From positions 1 to 61,066 of the forward strand of contig JABDGS010000010.1 in the NCBI GenBank assembly GCA_013285915.1: a stretch of 61,066 bases of DNA, read 5' to 3'. Positions 52,051 to 61,055 of the stretch are shown here, one piece after another. The translations under genes were made by a program, and so were the position numbers. This stretch comes from Bacteroidota bacterium (GTDB lineage: Bacteria > Bacteroidota > Bacteroidia > Chitinophagales > Chitinophagaceae). Numbering within the stretch: position 1 is the stretch's first letter; every line of letters starts with the position of its first letter. Below the pieces are notes generated by a model, which saw only the letters and a list, made by a program, of their open reading frames with translations, was not told the DNA's origin and searched no databases.

Positions 52051-52085
52051 AGTTTAAAGTTTAAAGTCTGAAGTTTAAAGTTTTT
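52051..52085 (+). repeat. heptamer array H, (AGTTTAA)x5
   Basis: AGTTTAA, AGTTTAA, AGTCTGA, AGTTTAA, AGTTTTT, starting 2 bp after the receptor stop codon. Same family and same orientation relative to the gene as array C. It is followed by ACGGAGGAT, which recurs at ~52135. Confidence 0.88.
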
Positions 52086-52168
52086 ACGGAGGATGGTTAA
52101 CCACAGGGGCACCGAGTTTCCGGTTTAAAATTTTTACGGAGGATTTTCGTCCAAAGGCACGCTTCGGA

Positions 52169-52266
52169 CTATGTGCAAAAGCGAAGCTTTCTATGTCTCC
52201 TTTTTCATGTGTTTTTTATATATCCCTTTCAGTGTGTTCCTATGTTTTCTATATGCCTATGTGTTG
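52169..52266 (+). repeat. dispersed relative of the 24.9 kb tandem repeat
   Basis: Shares CTATGTGCAAAAGCGAAGC, CTATGTCTCC and CTATGTGTT words with the tandem units at 24901-25375 in the same orientation. The remaining spacer to 52470 holds no supportable gene. Confidence 0.75.
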
Positions 52267-52470
52267 AAAAAAAAATCTGTGAAACTCCTTAAAAAACTCA
52301 GTGGAGCTTAGTGTTCTGGTTTCACACCACTTATTAAAAAATTTAATCAAACATTTCACGTAGCTTTATGTTTCACATATTCGGGTTGCGTTTTTGCAAT
52401 AAATGTTCAATCGTCGCCCTGTCCCGTGCATCTCAATTTTCCAAAATTTACTATTAATCATATTTAGCCA

Positions 52471-53322
52471 ATGTGGCCAGAGTTTGTTCCGGCAGATGAT
52501 ATCAACCTGCTAAAAAGTTACAGTTTTGAAACTATTAAAAATGCATTTGACAGCATTACCATCGATTCTAAAATTGATTTTAAGTATCGCCAGGGTGGAT
52601 GCCAGCAAAGGGCACAGTTGATGTCGATGATTTTAGAGAAGAAGTTAAACATTCAGCATTCCAAAATATGGCTGTTCGCACCTGCCACGTTACAGACGGG
52701 GGATATCAGGGCAATGTTTATGGAAGATGAAAACAAACTCTCCCCTTTTGATATTGTAAGCTGGAATTATCATGTTGCACCGGCCGTGCGGATCGAAGAA
52801 AATGGTGAAACCAATATTTATGTAATTGACCCATCAGTTAATAGTACGCAGCCTGTTACTATGGGTGCATGGTTTAACAGCATAGGCAATAGCGGTGTAT
52901 GCAAATACAGTTTTCACAGCCCGCAAAAATATTTCTTTAATTGTTTATACAATAAGAACAGTGAGTTGACCACCATTTTTGACGGCAGTTTTTTTGAATA
53001 CGCCAATCCCGACAAGGACAATTTGATAATGGAAAAAGGCCTTGCAGTTAATGATACTGCTATGGCTGTTTACCATAAATACATTCGCCCGCTGGCTTTA
53101 GCGGCAGATGAAAAAGATGCATTAAAGCTTAGTGGCCTAAAGGCAATTTTTGGTAACGCCTTTGCGCTGGATATGTTGTTTTCGCAAAATAGCAGCGGGT
53201 TTGAATACAATACTACCCACCGGTATGTTATTACTTATTACAGCGACATAATACTTGACGCAAAAGCAATATTTAACCAGCAGCTTGTTTTTTGGACAAA
53301 ATATGTGAACGCGTTACTGTAG
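52471..53322 (+). CDS. protein-glutaminase-like deamidase without signal peptide
   Basis: 283 residues. Residues ~35-140 match the protein glutaminase of Chryseobacterium: RQGGCQQRAQLMSMIL with Cys44, WNYHVAPAV with His101, and VIDPSVNSTQPVTMGAW with Asp120, the Cys-His-Asp arrangement of that enzyme. The ~140 C-terminal residues are not recognised. An in-frame stop sits two codons before the ATG, so no signal peptide is possible; the known enzyme is secreted. It would thus act in the cytoplasm or be exported by another route. Family enzymes convert protein glutamine side chains to glutamate. Confidence 0.72.
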   Translation: MWPEFVPADDINLLKSYSFETIKNAFDSITIDSKIDFKYRQGGCQQRAQLMSMILEKKLNIQHSKIWLFAPATLQTGDIRAMFMEDENKLSPFDIVSWNYHVAPAVRIEENGETNIYVIDPSVNSTQPVTMGAWFNSIGNSGVCKYSFHSPQKYFFNCLYNKNSELTTIFDGSFFEYANPDKDNLIMEKGLAVNDTAMAVYHKYIRPLALAADEKDALKLSGLKAIFGNAFALDMLFSQNSSGFEYNTTHRYVITYYSDIILDAKAIFNQQLVFWTKYVNALL

Positions 53323-53345
53323 TTTATATTTATATTCTAAAACTT

Positions 53346-53765
53346 TTACTTCATTTTTAACACAGCATAATTAGGATGCTCAGGGTTCACTATTAGTTCC
53401 TGCCGCAAGGGGTGTATAAGCACGTCCATTTCCTCCATTGGTATTGCGCCCAGTAAAGGCTCACAATCTCCTGGCAAAACAAATGCGTTACATGTTGCCT
53501 TCCGGTTTGCAAAATGCACATGTATAGGCCCTACCACATCATATTCAACAACCCGGCCATCGGCAACCTGTACTTTGCGCCTTTCAATCAGTGGCAGCTC
53601 TAACTGAGATTGTATTGTCTCGTTAATAGCCATCATGTATGCGCCGCTATCAACCATCATTATTACGTGCATACGCTTTACTTCTTCCTCACCAATTATA
53701 TTTCGGCGGGCATTTTCATGATCCACTGCATTTATCAGGTCAATATTTGCATATACTAATCCCAT
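53346..53765 (-). CDS. retroviral-type (clan AA) aspartic protease
   Basis: 139 residues, a single-domain aspartyl protease that would dimerise. The active-site loop is MMVDSGAYMMAI (DSG instead of DTG). The second half has VQVADGRVVEYDVVGPIHVHFANR and VLPGDCEPLLGAIPMEEMDVLI, where the usual hydrophobic-Gly-(xx) segment closes the fold. No signal peptide. Small proteins of this type are common in Bacteroidota and cyanobacteria and often occur in mobile regions; the substrate is unknown. Convergent with the protein-glutaminase-like gene (23 bp). Confidence 0.82.
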   Translation of the reverse strand: MGLVYANIDLINAVDHENARRNIIGEEEVKRMHVIMMVDSGAYMMAINETIQSQLELPLIERRKVQVADGRVVEYDVVGPIHVHFANRKATCNAFVLPGDCEPLLGAIPMEEMDVLIHPLRQELIVNPEHPNYAVLKMK

Positions 53766-53955
53766 AGCCTGTTCTTGTCCTCCAAAATTACATATTTACT
53801 GCGTACATTTAGTGGTTTGTGGCCGCCCAAAAGTATTTACCCCGTTTTGCTTATCATATCAAATTACCTTTTAATTTGCTTTTTAGCTTTTAACCCACCT
53901 AATCAACTTCTCCCTATCTTTAGGCTGATTTTTTTAACGATTGAATTGTATAACC

Positions 53956-54861
53956 ATGCATAAACTATTAATAACCGCCATAAGCATGTTTTCTTTATTG
54001 TCAGCCATTGCTCAAAAAGAAATGCCGCTATATAATGGAGCTATCCCAAATGCAAAACCTTGTGATATAAAAGAGACTTCCAGCACCAGCGGTATATTAA
54101 TAATAAGCAACATTACAGTACCTACTTTAACCGCTTATATCCCGCCTAAGGAAAAGCAAAATGGCACGGCTGTATTAGTTATACCCGGCGGCGGCTATGG
54201 CATTGTTGCCGCTGGCCACGAGGGCGCGGATATTGCCAGGGCCTTTAATGATGCCGGTGTTACCGCATTCGTGTTAAAATACCGAATACCAAACGATGCC
54301 TGCATGACCGATAAAATGTTTGTGCCGCTTATGGATGCACAACAGGCATTATACATCATCCGTAAAAATGCTGCAGAATATGGTGTTGACACAGCCAGAG
54401 TTGGTGTGATCGGTTTTTCTGCGGGCGGCCATTTAGCTGCTACATTAAGCACTCATTTCGACAGGCCAGTACGGAGTGAATTATCAGGCGCAAATCTTCG
54501 CCCTAACTTCTCCATGCTCATCTACCCTGTTATAAGTTTCCATCCGTCAATCGCTCACATGGGTTCAAGAGAAAACTTAATAGGCAAGAATGCCGACGAA
54601 AAATGGGTGAATTATTTTAGTAACGAAGACCAGGTAAATGCGCAAACACCGCCCGCTTTTTTTGTACACGCTTCTGACGACGACGTGGTGCCGGTTGCAA
54701 ATAGTATAGCTTACTACAACCAGTTGGTTAAATATAAAATACCTGCTGAACTGCATTTGTATGAACATGGTGGCCATGGCTTTGGGCTTAACAACCATAC
54801 CACGCAGGATAAATGGTTTGATACTTGTTTAAATTGGATGAGGACTAATAAGTGGCTTTAG
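53956..54861 (+). CDS. exported alpha/beta-hydrolase (BD-FAE-like acetyl/feruloyl esterase)
   Basis: 301 residues with a signal peptide (LLITAISMFSLLSAIAQ). The oxyanion motif VIPGGGYGIVAAGHEG, the nucleophile GFSAGGHLAATL, an Asp-rich strand in HASDDDVVP and the catalytic His in HLYEHGGHGFGL are in place. Bacteroidota esterases of this kind remove acetyl or feruloyl groups from plant cell-wall glycans. The ATG at 53956 is chosen over TTG 53941. Monocistronic. Confidence 0.87.
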   Translation: MHKLLITAISMFSLLSAIAQKEMPLYNGAIPNAKPCDIKETSSTSGILIISNITVPTLTAYIPPKEKQNGTAVLVIPGGGYGIVAAGHEGADIARAFNDAGVTAFVLKYRIPNDACMTDKMFVPLMDAQQALYIIRKNAAEYGVDTARVGVIGFSAGGHLAATLSTHFDRPVRSELSGANLRPNFSMLIYPVISFHPSIAHMGSRENLIGKNADEKWVNYFSNEDQVNAQTPPAFFVHASDDDVVPVANSIAYYNQLVKYKIPAELHLYEHGGHGFGLNNHTTQDKWFDTCLNWMRTNKWL

Positions 54862-55022
54862 TTGGTTTATTAGTTGATAAGTAAATACAGGTTAATTGGG
54901 CCGGGTTGCATGGTAATTGGTTATAAAACCAGCAATTGGATTATTATTGTGCCATTCATGTATTTCCCTCCTGCTGCTGGTTTAATATCGGTAAATTACA
55001 ATCGCACACAACTAACCATAAC

Positions 55023-55754
55023 ATGTCTTCCCACAAGCGCAAATCTATGCCAGACTATGGCGTTGATGCTCCCCGCACGGGCATAGCTATTCTTGTTGTT
55101 ACCATAGCCGCTATTATACTTGCCATTTTTCTACATTATTCTTCAAACAATAATGCAAGATCGATCAGCAATATTATTTTTTCGCTTGCGCCCACAGGTG
55201 TGATAATATTATTTTTAATGGTAATGTACCTGCGCGTTGAAAAATTTCGTCACCGCGACAGGATGTTAAACATGCTTACCTGGAACGGTGATGAGCAGGT
55301 GCTTGATGTGGGCACTGGCCGCGGCTTGTTAATGATTGGTGCCGCCAAGAGGCTTGTTGTTGGTAAAAGCATTGGCATTGATATTTGGAATAATAAAGAC
55401 ATGGCGAACAACAGCAGTGTTGCAACCATGGCCAACGCAAAGCTGGAAGAAGTAAAAGAACGGATCACCATTTTAAACGCCGACGCGCAGGATATGCCCC
55501 TTGCCAACAGCAGTTTTGATTATGTACTCTCAAACCTTTGCCTGCATAATATACCCACCAAACAGGGCCGCGCTAAAGCATGTGCCGAAATTGCCCGCGT
55601 TTTAAAAACCGGTGGTACCGCGCTTATTTCAGATCTAAGGTATACAGCTGAATACGCTGAAGAATTTAAAAACCTTGGTATGGATGTAAGCCGTTCTTTC
55701 TCTTTTCTTGTTGCCCCGGTAGTGCTGCATATTGTAAAAGCGGTAAAGAAATAA
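55023..55754 (+). CDS. membrane-anchored SAM-dependent methyltransferase
   Basis: About 243 residues. Two transmembrane helices (about residues 17-39 and 54-73) precede a class I methyltransferase: motif I VLDVGTGRGLLMIGAAK, ILNADAQDMPLANSSFDYVLSNLCLHNI (motifs III-IV) and RVLKTGGTALISD. The helices tether it to the inner membrane, which suggests a lipid or quinone substrate. The ATG at 55023 begins a basic stretch (MSSHKRKSM). Confidence 0.85.
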   Translation: MSSHKRKSMPDYGVDAPRTGIAILVVTIAAIILAIFLHYSSNNNARSISNIIFSLAPTGVIILFLMVMYLRVEKFRHRDRMLNMLTWNGDEQVLDVGTGRGLLMIGAAKRLVVGKSIGIDIWNNKDMANNSSVATMANAKLEEVKERITILNADAQDMPLANSSFDYVLSNLCLHNIPTKQGRAKACAEIARVLKTGGTALISDLRYTAEYAEEFKNLGMDVSRSFSFLVAPVVLHIVKAVKK

Positions 55755-55796
55755 CAACCTGAACACGCAAAACAGTATGTTATACACTTCTTTTTC

Positions 55797-55804
55797 TATA
55801 TTTG
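55797..55804 (+). promoter_or_regulatory. candidate -7 box TATATTTG
   Basis: TAnnTTTG match 18 bp upstream of the ATG at 55823 of the adenosine-deaminase-like operon. No clear -33 box. Confidence 0.3.
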
Positions 55805-55822
55805 GCTACTTTAATATATTCT

Positions 55823-57337
55823 ATGCAGCCCCCGAAAAACAATTACACAATAGCCACGCCAGGAACTTCAAATGATCATATAGCAGAAAGCAGCGGTAAA
55901 ACATTCAAAAAAGTTGCATTACCAATAATACTTGTTTTGTATGCCTTCGCCATAAAAGCGCAGATGGTTGATAATTACCTTGAAAGCATCCGAAATAATA
56001 AAGCAGCACTTACGGCTTTTTTCTCGCTTATGCCAAAGGGCGGCGACCTGCACAACCATTTAACCGGCTCCATCTACACCGAAACATATATTGATTACGT
56101 GGTTGATAACGATTACTACATCAATACCAAAACGCTTGAAGTTGCTGATAAACCCGGAAACTCCATTGACTGGCAGCTCTTTTCAACACTCCGTAAAGCC
56201 GGGCAGCTAGATGCCTACAAACAAAAGCTTATACAAATATGGAGCGTAAAGGACTATAACGGCGTTAGCTACCCTTCGGACAAATTGTTTTTTGAGACTT
56301 TCCCGCTATTTGGCGTTGCCAGCAATAAAACCATTGAGCAGGGTTTACTGGAATTAAAGAACCGTGCAAAGGCCGAGCATGTAAACTATATTGAAACGAT
56401 GACAGGCACCGCAGGTGATGACGCAGCAAAACTGCCAGCCGGTAACCTTGACGATGAACTGGAGGACGCGGAGGATAAAAAAGATACCGCGCTAACTTTC
56501 AGGATACTTGATACCATTTACAACGCAATTATACAGCCGCTTAAGCCTGTGGCGGCGGCCAATAACAAATATATAAGCGACATGCACTACAGGCTGGGAT
56601 TGGATGATGCCGATTTTACCATTCGTTACCAGTTTGCATTTGTACGGGTTATCGCACCTACCCTTGTGTTCAGGAAAATGGTATTGTCTTTCGAGGCTGT
56701 ATCAACTGATACCAGCAAACTTTTGGGTGGTGTAAATATTCTTGCCCCTGAGAATAACGATATTTCCATGCGCGATTACTGGCTGCACATGCAAATGTTC
56801 AGGTATTGCCGTAACAAAACGCAGTACAAAAATGTAAAATGCAGCCTGCATGCGGGTGAACTGGTGCTTGGCATGGTTAAGCCGGAGGAGCTTACCTGGC
56901 ACATAAACGATGCCGTGCATGTAGCCGGCGCAAACCGTATTGGGCATGGTGTTGATATGCCCTACGAGCATGATTGCTACGACCTGCTGAAGTATATGGC
57001 CGCCAATAAAATTGCTATTGAAATAAACCTGTATAGCAACCAGTTTATTTTAAAAGTACAGGACGACAGGCACCCCATTACGCTGTACAAGCAGTTTAAT
57101 GTGCCCATAACTATAAGCACTGACGATGCCGGGGTACTGCGCAGCAACCTGATTGAACAGTATGTGCTGCTTGCCAGCCGCTATAAAAATATTGCCTATA
57201 AAGACATAAAACAATTTGTGTATAACAGTATTGAATATAGTTTTATACCTGACGAAAAAGTAAAAGGGCGCATAAAAACCCAGCTTGATAGCCAGTTTGC
57301 CGCGTTTGAAAGGAAGATACAGGAGATTGTAAAATAA
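55823..57337 (+). CDS. exported ADGF/CECR1-like adenosine deaminase family protein
   Basis: 504 residues. An N-terminal polar stretch of ~33 residues precedes a hydrophobic segment (VALPIILVLYAFAIKAQ), a signal peptide or anchor. The amidohydrolase core shows MPKGGDLHNHLTGS (metal-binding HxH), CSLHAGE, RIGHGVDMPYEHD and ISTDDAGV, matching the adenosine-deaminase family. The long insertion between ~residues 90 and 170 is like extracellular ADGF proteins. Probably deaminates adenosine or a related nucleoside outside the cytoplasm. First gene of a three-gene run. Confidence 0.83.
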   Translation: MQPPKNNYTIATPGTSNDHIAESSGKTFKKVALPIILVLYAFAIKAQMVDNYLESIRNNKAALTAFFSLMPKGGDLHNHLTGSIYTETYIDYVVDNDYYINTKTLEVADKPGNSIDWQLFSTLRKAGQLDAYKQKLIQIWSVKDYNGVSYPSDKLFFETFPLFGVASNKTIEQGLLELKNRAKAEHVNYIETMTGTAGDDAAKLPAGNLDDELEDAEDKKDTALTFRILDTIYNAIIQPLKPVAAANNKYISDMHYRLGLDDADFTIRYQFAFVRVIAPTLVFRKMVLSFEAVSTDTSKLLGGVNILAPENNDISMRDYWLHMQMFRYCRNKTQYKNVKCSLHAGELVLGMVKPEELTWHINDAVHVAGANRIGHGVDMPYEHDCYDLLKYMAANKIAIEINLYSNQFILKVQDDRHPITLYKQFNVPITISTDDAGVLRSNLIEQYVLLASRYKNIAYKDIKQFVYNSIEYSFIPDEKVKGRIKTQLDSQFAAFERKIQEIVK

Positions 57338-57366
57338 CGAGATTGTTGAATCAACTAAACGATACT

Positions 57367-57888
57367 ATGAAGCCGCTAGTTTTTACCTTTTTAGTTTGTG
57401 TTCTTTTTTTCAACAGAACACAAGCGCAGTCGAAATTTGATACTACTGCGGCTATAAATCAACGACTAAAAATAATGTGTGACGCCGTAAACAAAAAAGA
57501 TTTTAAGACATTCATAAAATGTATTTACCCAAAGCTTGTACAAATAACAGGTGGTGCGGCAAAAATGGAGGGCGATTTAAAAAAGTCTTTTGGCGATAGC
57601 AGTTCAAAAGACGGAGCGAATATGTCCGTATCAACGGGAAACCCCTCAAAGATCATTTTAGCTGGCAAAGAATGGCAATGTACTATACCGGAAACAATTA
57701 AAATGATAGATAAAAATGGGGATTTTGTACGGAAATCCACTCTTATTGCAATCTCATCTAATGCAAGAGATTGGTATTTTATTGATACTAACAATATTCC
57801 CGTTGAGGTTATCAGGGCAATGTTTCCAAATATTAGCATCAATCTTGTGATCCCGGAGGCGACTTCGCAACAATCTATACAAAATTAA
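57367..57888 (+). CDS. exported NTF2-like protein of unknown function
   Basis: About 173 residues. A signal peptide (LVFTFLVCVLFFNRTQAQ) is followed by a mainly helical start (AINQRLKIMCDAVNKKDFKTF) and a beta-rich part with WQCTIPETIKMIDKNGDFV, a layout like NTF2/SnoaL folds. No catalytic motif is recognised. It starts 29 bp after the adenosine-deaminase-like gene and ends 17 bp before the next, so the three form an operon. Confidence 0.7.
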   Translation: MKPLVFTFLVCVLFFNRTQAQSKFDTTAAINQRLKIMCDAVNKKDFKTFIKCIYPKLVQITGGAAKMEGDLKKSFGDSSSKDGANMSVSTGNPSKIILAGKEWQCTIPETIKMIDKNGDFVRKSTLIAISSNARDWYFIDTNNIPVEVIRAMFPNISINLVIPEATSQQSIQN

Positions 57889-57905
57889 CAATTGAAGCCT
57901 TGAGC

Positions 57906-58322
57906 ATGACTAAGGAGGCTATATATCGCTTCATATGCTCTCATAAACTTGCGGTTATCGCCACAAACAGCGCCAGCGGTCAACCGGAAGCAGCCGTTGT
58001 AGGGATAGCCGTTACACCTGCTCTTGAAATTGTATTTGATACCATAAATACCAGCCGCAAATACCAAAATATTAAACAAAACCCATACGTGGCCCTTGTA
58101 ATTGGCTGGCATAACGAAACTACCGTACAGTACGAAGGCGAGGCCGTTGAGATAAGCGGTGCTGACGATGATATTTACAGGGAAACCTATTATTCAGTAT
58201 ATCCTGACGGCAGGCAGCACACAGCTTCCTGGCCGGGGTTGGTGCACTTTAAAGTAGTACCAAAGTGGCTGCGATATAGCAATTTTAACCAGCCAGCCGT
58301 TGTTGAGGAAATGAATTTTTGA
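57906..58322 (+). CDS. pyridoxamine 5'-phosphate oxidase-like flavoprotein
   Basis: 138 residues of the split-barrel FMN-binding fold: CSHKLAVIATNSASGQPEAAVVG at the start, IVFDTINTSRKYQNIKQNPYVALVIG in the middle and FKVVPKWLRYSNF near the end. Single-domain members bind FMN or F420 and reduce or oxidise varied substrates. No signal peptide. The ATG at 57906 is preferred over TTG at 57900. Last gene of the three-gene run. Confidence 0.85.
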   Translation: MTKEAIYRFICSHKLAVIATNSASGQPEAAVVGIAVTPALEIVFDTINTSRKYQNIKQNPYVALVIGWHNETTVQYEGEAVEISGADDDIYRETYYSVYPDGRQHTASWPGLVHFKVVPKWLRYSNFNQPAVVEEMNF

Positions 58323-58331
58323 AATATAGCC

Positions 58332-58775
58332 TTAAAACATGCTGAATTTCTGCCTGGCCGAATAATTAAACGGAAAAGTTATAAAAATACCCATCCTTCC
58401 CGCTTTTACAGTGCCTTTCACTTCCACCAAAAAATCGCTGGCAAAAACCGTAGTAAGGGCATTTTTAAACATATTCTTCATACTAACCTGCATTTTACAG
58501 GGCAGCGCAAATTCGCTGCGTTTGCTAACATGCATTAATGTGTCAAGGTTAAAATGGCCAACATAATTGTGCTCAACATATACGTCGCAGTCAACTTTTT
58601 TCAGTTCAACGCCAAAATTATTAGGGTTAAAATACACAAGGTCCATACTTACGTTACTATGGTCAAAACCCAGGCTGTCAATCTTAAAATTCTTCATATC
58701 CCTGTAATCAAACCCCTGCGGTTTTTTACAGCTAACAACACACAGCAAAATAGCCAAACCCAAAAAGTAACGCAT
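58332..58775 (-). CDS. LEA type 2-like lipoprotein
   Basis: About 147 residues. The lipobox (CVVSC, Cys16) is followed by a LEA14-like beta-sandwich: SLGFDHSNVSMDLVYFNPNNFGVELKKVDCDVYV and closing strands FLVEVKGTVKAGRMGIFITF. Such lipoproteins are common in Bacteroidota and have a role in desiccation or stress tolerance only by analogy. The ATG at 58775 gives the clean signal peptide; the frame extends to 58793. The 291-bp spacer downstream to 59085 shows no feature. Confidence 0.83.
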   Translation of the reverse strand: MRYFLGLAILLCVVSCKKPQGFDYRDMKNFKIDSLGFDHSNVSMDLVYFNPNNFGVELKKVDCDVYVEHNYVGHFNLDTLMHVSKRSEFALPCKMQVSMKNMFKNALTTVFASDFLVEVKGTVKAGRMGIFITFPFNYSARQKFSMF

Positions 58776-59084
58776 ACAATTATTTGTATGCAAAATAGCT
58801 TACAAACGGTTTGCACTGCAAAATCTTTTTGTGAATTGTTAGGTTTTTAACATGCGTATTTGCATCGTTGCGCCGGCTTTTTTCTTCGCTCCCAATATCT
58901 CATTTCGCGTTTGGCGTTGCATAGCTGTTTACTAAATAGGGACTTAACGGTTATTATGGGCTGGTTTTGCCGGCGTTAAGCCGCCTGCGCAGTATTAAAT
59001 AATTATTTGGCCAAACAATTGTGCCGGCTGATTGTATGAAATAATCGGCAAATTTTATAACTTAGCCCAACTAACACTTAACGT

Positions 59085-60959
59085 ATGAAAGCACCTTTAC
59101 TAACTCTCTCTGTATGCCTTTTTATGTCGTTATCCAGCCTGCAGGCCCAGGTTAATGTAAAACTTGTAAAAGACCTTTATCGCTTTGGCAGCTCAAAGCC
59201 CAATAGCCTGGTGGTGGCGGGCGACAAGATGTTCTTTTTTGCTTTTGACGGCACAACCAACGCATTGTTTGTAACAAAAGGCGACAGCGCATCAACCATT
59301 GATCTGGGGCCAACGGGCGCGGTTAGCTACACCTTTAATTTTCTTACAGCCTATAACGGCAAAGCCTACTTTGCTGTTGATGACAACAGCCACGGCACGG
59401 AGCTTTGGGTAAGCGATGGCACGGTTGCCGGCACAAAGCTGTTTATGGATATTTATCCGGGCAGCACTGCCTCAAACCCATTATACCTCACTGTGGCTAA
59501 TAATAAATTGTTTTTTATGGCTGACCTGCCCAGCAACAACAGGCAATTGTTTGTAAGCGATGGCACCGTAACAGGCACCAAAGTAATTAAGAATGATTTT
59601 TGCGACAACTTTAATGGCACAACCACGCTGGTTGTAAACGGCAATGATGTGCTTTTTAAAAGCGATAATGGCACGGGCCCTAATGTTGGTTATGGGTTGT
59701 GGGCGAGCGATGGCACTGCGGCGGGCACAATATTGCTTAAAGGCGATTTTAACCCTGCTAACGGGGCGGGCAACAGTGCATCGCTTAATGGCAAGGTTTA
59801 TTTTGGCGGGGATGATAACGTAAACGGTCTTGAGCTTTGGGCCACAGACAATACGCCGGCAGGCACATACCTGGTAAAAAATATAAGCCCGGGCGATGGC
59901 GGCGGCGTATTTGCCAACAGCAGCCCGCAGGCATTTTGCCTGTATGGCAACAATGTATATTTTTCAGCTACAGACGGCACGCATGGCCAGGAGCTGTGGG
60001 TAACGGATGGCACGAGTGCAAACACGCACATGGTGAAAGACGTTGAGCCGGGCAGCAACGGCAGCCTGCCATACCACAGTATTGTGTACAACAACAAGCT
60101 GTATTTTATAGCATGGGGGCTTCAGCAGCTTTGGGTAACCGATGGCACTGATGCCAACACAAAACTGGTAGCGCCGCTTAGCAATAACAGCCAGTTTGCT
60201 GCTATATGGAATAACCTGATGTACTTTGAATCGCCCGATAACCCCGTAGTGTACCAAAGCGATGGCACTACTGCCGGCACAGTGCCCGTGAAGGCTGCCA
60301 ATACGGCCTCGCCTATATACTATTCATCAACCGACTACCATTATACTGTGTTTAACAACGAACTATATTTTAGCGGCGAGGTAACCGGTATAACCGAAGG
60401 GTACGAACTTGTAAAGCTTACCACAGGCGCGCTGCCGGTTACGCTAACATCCTTTGCCGGGCAAGCGGTTAAAGGCGATGATTTATTAACCTGGCAAACA
60501 GCTGCTGAAAGCAACACTGCCTATTTTGAAGTGCAGCAAGCTGCTGATGGCGTCAATTTTATAAAAGCAGCCAGCATTGCCGCTGCCGGCAACAGCAATA
60601 GCCTTAAAATATACAACTACCAGCAAAAAAGCACGCTAAACCCCGCAGGCTTTTACCGGCTTAAAATGGTTGATAAAAACGGTGCGTTTGTATACAGCAA
60701 CATTATAAAAATCAGCCGCAACAATATAGCGGGGCTTACTGCCTTTTACAACAGTGCAGGCAGGCAAATAATTATACAAAACAATACCAATACGGTTTGC
60801 AATTGGCAACTTTATACGGCCAGTGGCGCGCTGGTTAAAAAGGGCGTGTCATCGGCGGGCAGTATAAGCGTACCAGCCAGCGGCCTGGCGGGTGGCGTGT
60901 ATATGCTTGCATGCCAAAGCGCTAGCGGCAATAACAAGTTTACTTTGCCGGTATTTTAG
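59085..60959 (+). CDS. T9SS-exported ELWVTDGT-repeat beta-propeller protein
   Basis: 624 residues. A signal peptide ends near LQAQ. Residues ~30-440 carry about eight units built on ELWVSDGT-AGT-LVKDI-PG and FNNKLYF, a blade repeat of secreted Bacteroidota propeller proteins. Residues ~450-545 (LPVTLTSFAGQAVKGDDLLTWQTAAESN) are the beta-sandwich that precedes many T9SS sorting domains, and the last ~75 residues (VYMLACQSASGNNKFTLPVF) form the type A sorting signal. Probably released or held on the cell surface; ligand unknown. Confidence 0.85.
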   Translation: MKAPLLTLSVCLFMSLSSLQAQVNVKLVKDLYRFGSSKPNSLVVAGDKMFFFAFDGTTNALFVTKGDSASTIDLGPTGAVSYTFNFLTAYNGKAYFAVDDNSHGTELWVSDGTVAGTKLFMDIYPGSTASNPLYLTVANNKLFFMADLPSNNRQLFVSDGTVTGTKVIKNDFCDNFNGTTTLVVNGNDVLFKSDNGTGPNVGYGLWASDGTAAGTILLKGDFNPANGAGNSASLNGKVYFGGDDNVNGLELWATDNTPAGTYLVKNISPGDGGGVFANSSPQAFCLYGNNVYFSATDGTHGQELWVTDGTSANTHMVKDVEPGSNGSLPYHSIVYNNKLYFIAWGLQQLWVTDGTDANTKLVAPLSNNSQFAAIWNNLMYFESPDNPVVYQSDGTTAGTVPVKAANTASPIYYSSTDYHYTVFNNELYFSGEVTGITEGYELVKLTTGALPVTLTSFAGQAVKGDDLLTWQTAAESNTAYFEVQQAADGVNFIKAASIAAAGNSNSLKIYNYQQKSTLNPAGFYRLKMVDKNGAFVYSNIIKISRNNIAGLTAFYNSAGRQIIIQNNTNTVCNWQLYTASGALVKKGVSSAGSISVPASGLAGGVYMLACQSASGNNKFTLPVF

Positions 60960-61021
60960 GTATAATACTGAAAAATGGTTTGTAAGATCGGCTAAGGACT
61001 ACTGCCGATAAGCGCTTGAAG

Positions 61022-61055
61022 AAAGTTTACTGAAATCGGTTTCGGTAAACTTTCT
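61022..61055 (+). terminator. hairpin downstream of the T9SS propeller gene
   Basis: GAAAGTTTACTGAAA pairs with TTTCGGTAAACTTTC (one G-T pair) across TCGG, followed by a short T-rich stretch, 62 bp after the stop. Probably the end of the transcription unit; the loop TCGG is of the stable tetraloop type. Confidence 0.65.
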
